Shown here: piece by piece, positions 61,579 to 64,000 of the stretch
How positions within the stretch are numbered: position 1 is the first letter of the stretch
Layout of the letters: every line of letters starts with the position of its first letter
Source of the DNA: Pseudogracilibacillus sp037892545
Lineage (GTDB): Bacteria > Bacillota > Bacilli > Bacillales > Amphibacillaceae
Reading direction: 5' to 3'
DNA length: 64,000 nucleotides
NCBI RefSeq assembly: GCF_037892545.1
Contig: NZ_JBBKBG010000001.1
Location: forward strand, 62,001 to 126,000
Translations under genes and position numbers: made by a program
The notes under the pieces: model-generated
Database searches by the model: none
What the model was told of the DNA's origin: nothing
What the model saw: the letters and a program-made list of their open reading frames with translations, nothing else

Positions 61579-61610
61579 AACCACAATTTACAAATACGTA
61601 AATTGTGGTT
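61579..61610 (-). terminator. Terminator overlapping the end of yneR
   Basis: AACCACAATTTAC (61579-61591) and GTAAATTGTGGTT (61598-61610) form a perfect 13-bp stem. On the reverse strand the tail is TTATTTTATCG. The 5' arm lies within the last codons of yneR. Confidence 0.85.
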
Positions 61611-61875
61611 CTTCTAATTGTTCATCATATGTGACATGAAGATCTTTTCCATCAAAATACCAAGCATCTTCTTCTGAGACAAAAAATGTAATCCCATCGA
61701 CAACAACAGATACATGTGGCTGATTTTCTTCTTCCACTTTTACACCGATTGAAAATCCGGGAACGAGTCCACCAACACCACCATATCGAACGAAAAATCG
61801 AATTGTCATCCCTTCGTCTACTAATAATTCTTCCTTATACCATTGAACTGCTTTTTTTGTGACATGTAATTCCAA
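61588..61875 (-). CDS. yneR: HesB-like domain protein YneR
   Basis: 95-residue protein of the HesB/YadR/YfhF-like family (YneR). Pattern: VTKKAVQWYKEEL near residue 5, then IRFFVRYGGVGG near 25 and FFVSEEDAWYFDGKDL near 61. The cysteines that bind Fe-S in A-type carriers are absent, so it is unlikely to be a cluster carrier. The start is TTG 61875, 9 nt after AGGAG, giving B. subtilis-like length; the upstream in-frame TTG abuts the RBS. Confidence 0.82.
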   Translation of the reverse strand: MELHVTKKAVQWYKEELLVDEGMTIRFFVRYGGVGGLVPGFSIGVKVEEENQPHVSVVVDGITFFVSEEDAWYFDGKDLHVTYDEQLEEPQFTYL

Positions 61876-61887
61876 TGAAAACAACTC

Positions 61888-62130
61888 CTAGCTATGTGAA
61901 TTATTCTTTTCCTCTTTTTCTGGTACAAAATCAATTCCACCAGGATGAAATGGGTGACATTTTAAAATACGTTTTATAGTTAAATAAGTACCTTTCCATG
62001 CACCAAATCTTTCATATGCTTGTAAACTATAATGTGAACAAGTAGGATAAAATCGACAGGTTGGTGGCTTAATAGGACTTATAAACTTTTGATAAAATCG
62101 AACAATTCCCATGAATAAATGTTTCATCAT
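61888..62130 (-). CDS. yidD: Membrane protein insertion efficiency factor YidD
   Basis: 80-residue YidD family protein (YtjA-type). Signature: FYQKFISPIKPPTCRFYPTC near residues 12-31, then SHYSLQAYERFG and RILKCHPFHPGG. In E. coli YidD helps YidC-dependent insertion. An amphipathic N-terminus fits membrane association. ATG 62130 or 62127; AAAGG is 12-15 nt upstream. It lies 12 bp before yneR, and its stop overlaps that gene's RBS. Confidence 0.92.
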   Translation of the reverse strand: MMKHLFMGIVRFYQKFISPIKPPTCRFYPTCSHYSLQAYERFGAWKGTYLTIKRILKCHPFHPGGIDFVPEKEEKNNSHS

Positions 62131-62218
62131 GTTTCATAGACATCCTTTACAAAGAATAGATACTATCATTAGTATACGTGAAGCAATAAAACAGATTCAA
62201 TTATTTGGATTCGTACGT

Positions 62219-62812
62219 TTACATCCATGTAATTTTAGGTTCAGTTTTATTTTTAATACGCTTTATATTTTCACGATGACGAATAATAACAAAAATTGTT
62301 AAAAATAATATCATGCAAAATAGTAATAAATCGTGCAAAAACGCACTAATAATCGTTGCGATAACACCAGTTAACATCGATGATAAAGAAACATACTTCG
62401 TTATTTTTAACGTAATTAAAAACGTTGCGACGATTGCTAAAAATAATAAAGGATTAATACCTAAAATAACTCCACCAGATGTAGCAACTGCTTTCCCACC
62501 TTTAAATTTTGCGAAGATAGGATATGTATGACCAATTACAGCAAATATACCTATCAATAAACGGGACACTTCCACATCCATAAACATAGCTCCAATAAGA
62601 GGAGCAATTGTTGCTAATGTTCCTTTTAAAATATCTGAAATTGTGACAATAATGCCAGCTTTTTTACCTAGAACACGAAAGGCATTCGTTGCCCCCATAT
62701 TTTTACTTCCGTGTTCTCGAACATCTATATTGTAGCCGATTTTTCCTACAATTAACGCAGAAGGGATCGACCCTAATAAATAAGCGATAATAATAAAAAT
62801 AACATATTCCAC
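62219..62812 (-). CDS. plsY: Glycerol-3-phosphate acyltransferase PlsY
   Basis: 197-residue integral membrane enzyme that transfers an acyl group from acyl phosphate to glycerol-3-phosphate, the first step of phospholipid synthesis in Gram-positive bacteria. The three conserved loops are visible: GSIPSALIVGK near residue 15, GSKNMGATNAFR near 35 and FKGGKAVATS near 104. It is divergent from yneT, as yneS is in B. subtilis. Confidence 0.96.
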   Translation of the reverse strand: MEYVIFIIIAYLLGSIPSALIVGKIGYNIDVREHGSKNMGATNAFRVLGKKAGIIVTISDILKGTLATIAPLIGAMFMDVEVSRLLIGIFAVIGHTYPIFAKFKGGKAVATSGGVILGINPLLFLAIVATFLITLKITKYVSLSSMLTGVIATIISAFLHDLLLFCMILFLTIFVIIRHRENIKRIKNKTEPKITWM

Positions 62813-62988
62813 TTTCTCGTCCCACTTTCTTTTCTTTATTCTTTGTTCTAATTATTTAGTTTAGCATAATTTTTTATAAAACAGTACGAACAATGTTGAA
62901 ATACGCAATATTTTTTAAATAGAGGAAAATATGGTAAAGTAAAGGTAATTAAATCGTTTTCAATTTACATATAAAGGTGGTATGTACA

Positions 62989-63402
62989 ATGACATGGAAA
63001 AATCCTCCAAATGAAACTATTAAAACAATTTTAAAAGAATCAAAAACAATTGCAATTGTCGGCTTATCTGATAATCCCGCTAGAACTTCTTATCAAATTG
63101 CTGAAGCAATGCAAAAAGCTGGCTACAAAATTATTCCAGTAAATCCAAAAGTTGATCAAGTACTAGGAGAAAAGGCATATACTAGATTAACTGACATTGA
63201 AGAAAAAATTGATATTATTAATGTATTTAGAAGATCAGAGTTTCTACCACAAGTTGCAGAGGAAGCAATTCAAACAGATTGTAAAGTTTTTTGGGCACAA
63301 CAAGGTGTATCAAATGAAGAAGCATATAAAACATTGAAAGAACATGAGTTTACTGTAATAATGGATTTATGTATAAAAGTGTTGCATGCAGTGTTATTAT
63401 AG
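62989..63402 (+). CDS. yneT: CoA-binding domain protein YneT
   Basis: 137-residue Rossmann-like CoA-binding protein. Pattern: IAIVGLSDNPARTSYQIAEAMQ near residues 19-40 (split), IIPVNPKVDQVLGEKAY near 48, VNVFRRSEFLPQVAEEA near 77 and VFWAQQGVSNEEAY near 101. The function is unknown. ATG 62989 is 8 nt after AGGTGG; an earlier in-frame GTG overlaps the RBS. It precedes parE, as in B. subtilis. Confidence 0.87.
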   Translation: MTWKNPPNETIKTILKESKTIAIVGLSDNPARTSYQIAEAMQKAGYKIIPVNPKVDQVLGEKAYTRLTDIEEKIDIINVFRRSEFLPQVAEEAIQTDCKVFWAQQGVSNEEAYKTLKEHEFTVIMDLCIKVLHAVLL

Positions 63403-63414
63403 TAAAAGAGAACG

Positions 63415-63446
63415 AAAAGAGATGACACAATCGTCATCTCTTTTTA
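63415..63446 (+). terminator. Terminator after yneT
   Basis: AAAAGAGATGAC (63415-63426) and GTCATCTCTTTT (63433-63444) form a perfect 12-bp stem with a 6-nt loop, followed by TATT. Confidence 0.88.
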
Positions 63447-63468
63447 TTCGGTAAAATGTAATGAACAA

Positions 63469-63496
63469 TTGAAATCTGAATGAATAACCGTATAAT
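63469..63496 (+). promoter_or_regulatory. SigA promoter of parE
   Basis: TTGAAA (63469-63474), a 16-bp spacer and a perfect TATAAT (63491-63496), 45 bp before the parE start. Confidence 0.78.
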
Positions 63497-63541
63497 ATTT
63501 TATACAGTGATGGAAGTGAAAGTTAAAGGAGTCGAGGTACA

Positions 63542-64000
63542 TTGAGTGATACTTCTATGAATTATGATGAACAATCGATACAAGTATTAGAAGGACTAGA
63601 TGCCGTACGAAAAAGACCTGCAATGTATATTGGTAGTACGGATGTAAAAGGATTACATCATTTAGCTTATGAAATTATTGACAACGCAGTAGATGAAGCA
63701 TTAGCAGGGTACGGAAATGAAATTGATGTAATATTGCATAAAGATAATAGTGTCTCCATTAAAGATGATGGACGTGGTATTCCTACTGGACAACATGAAA
63801 CAGGAGTATCGACAACAGAAGTTATTTTCACCGTGTTACACGCAGGTGGAAAATTTGGCCAAGGTGGTTATAAGGCAAGTGGGGGGTTACATGGAGTTGG
63901 TGCAGCGGTTGTAAATGCATTAAGTGAATGGCTCGAAGTAACAACTTGTCGTAATGGAAAAAAATATACACAACGCTTTGAAAATGGAGGCCATCCTGTT
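63542..64000 (+). CDS. parE: DNA topoisomerase IV subunit B (5' part)
   Basis: The first 153 codons of ParE; the window ends inside the gene. GHKL ATPase motifs are intact: AYEIIDNAVDEALAG, DDGRGIPTG and GGLHGVGAAVVNALSEW. The N-terminus IQVLEGLDAVRKRPAMYIGS is type II topoisomerase B. ParE rather than GyrB is supported by the yneT-parE order of B. subtilis. The start is TTG 63542 with AAGGAG 10 nt upstream; an in-frame ATG five codons later is an alternative. Confidence 0.93.
   Translation, partial: MSDTSMNYDEQSIQVLEGLDAVRKRPAMYIGSTDVKGLHHLAYEIIDNAVDEALAGYGNEIDVILHKDNSVSIKDDGRGIPTGQHETGVSTTEVIFTVLHAGGKFGQGGYKASGGLHGVGAAVVNALSEWLEVTTCRNGKKYTQRFENGGHPV

Noticed and set aside
61588..61875. YneR as an A-type Fe-S carrier
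   Set aside because: No cysteines are present in the protein, so cluster binding of the IscA type is not supported.
1..64000. CRISPR arrays, tRNA/rRNA genes, prophage, toxin-antitoxin or defence systems
   Set aside because: No regularly spaced repeats, RNA gene signatures, integrases or related gene sets were seen; nearly all DNA is accounted for by conserved genes.

Overview
The window is AT-rich, densely coded DNA from an endospore-forming Bacillota, most likely a member of the Bacillaceae or a close relative. The evidence is gene content and order. Sporulation genes (spoVB, sigK, rsfA, sda, gpr, spoIIP, yqzM), competence genes (comN, comEA/EB/EC) and Bacillus-type regulation (T-boxes, CIRCE, 6S RNA beside aspS) follow the order known from Bacillus subtilis in long blocks. 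The species cannot be named from sequence alone. There are no rRNA or tRNA genes, prophages, CRISPR arrays, defence islands or complete insertion sequences. The only mobile-element trace is a 66-bp relic. No clearly new multi-gene system was found.

Layout. (1) 1-31.4 kb matches the B. subtilis spoVB-to-mtnN block: spoVB (reverse), then comN, secDF, yrvD, recJ, apt, relA, dtd; a T-box before hisS-aspS; 6S RNA; rsfA and rarA (reverse); cymR, iscS, mnmA, a TPR gene, recD2, yrrI; a T-box before alaS; ireB, ruvX, yrzB, mltG, trmR, greA, yrrS, mtnN. These serve protein export, recombination and repair, the stringent response, tRNA charging and thiolation, and cell-wall synthesis. (2) 31.5-38 kb is on the reverse strand: an uninterrupted sigK with a SigE-type promoter, the 66-bp ISL3-like relic, and a Na+/H+ antiporter operon mrpACDEFG that has no mrpB. 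(3) 38-60.5 kb matches the sda-to-rsmE block: sda with DnaA boxes and three Spo0A-type boxes upstream; yqeG, yqeH, aroE, yhbY, nadD, yqeK, rsfS, yqeM (ribosome assembly, NAD and shikimate metabolism); comEA-EB-EC (DNA uptake); yqzM, holA, rpsT; gpr, spoIIP, a yqxA-position gene; lepA; then the CIRCE-controlled hrcA-grpE-dnaK-dnaJ chaperone operon, prmA and rsmE. (4) 60.7-64 kb matches the yneP-to-parE block: thioesterase, yneQ, yneR, yidD, plsY, yneT and the start of parE, which runs off the window.

Coupled logic visible in the sequence: iscS beside mnmA supplies sulfur for 2-thiouridine; hisS-aspS and alaS sense uncharged tRNA; the heat-shock operon is under CIRCE/HrcA; sda probably links replication initiation (DnaA) to sporulation entry (Spo0A); sigK carries a 20-residue pro-sequence. 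TTG start codons are frequent (nine genes). Starts were chosen by ribosome binding site and family alignment, so several differ from the longest open frame.
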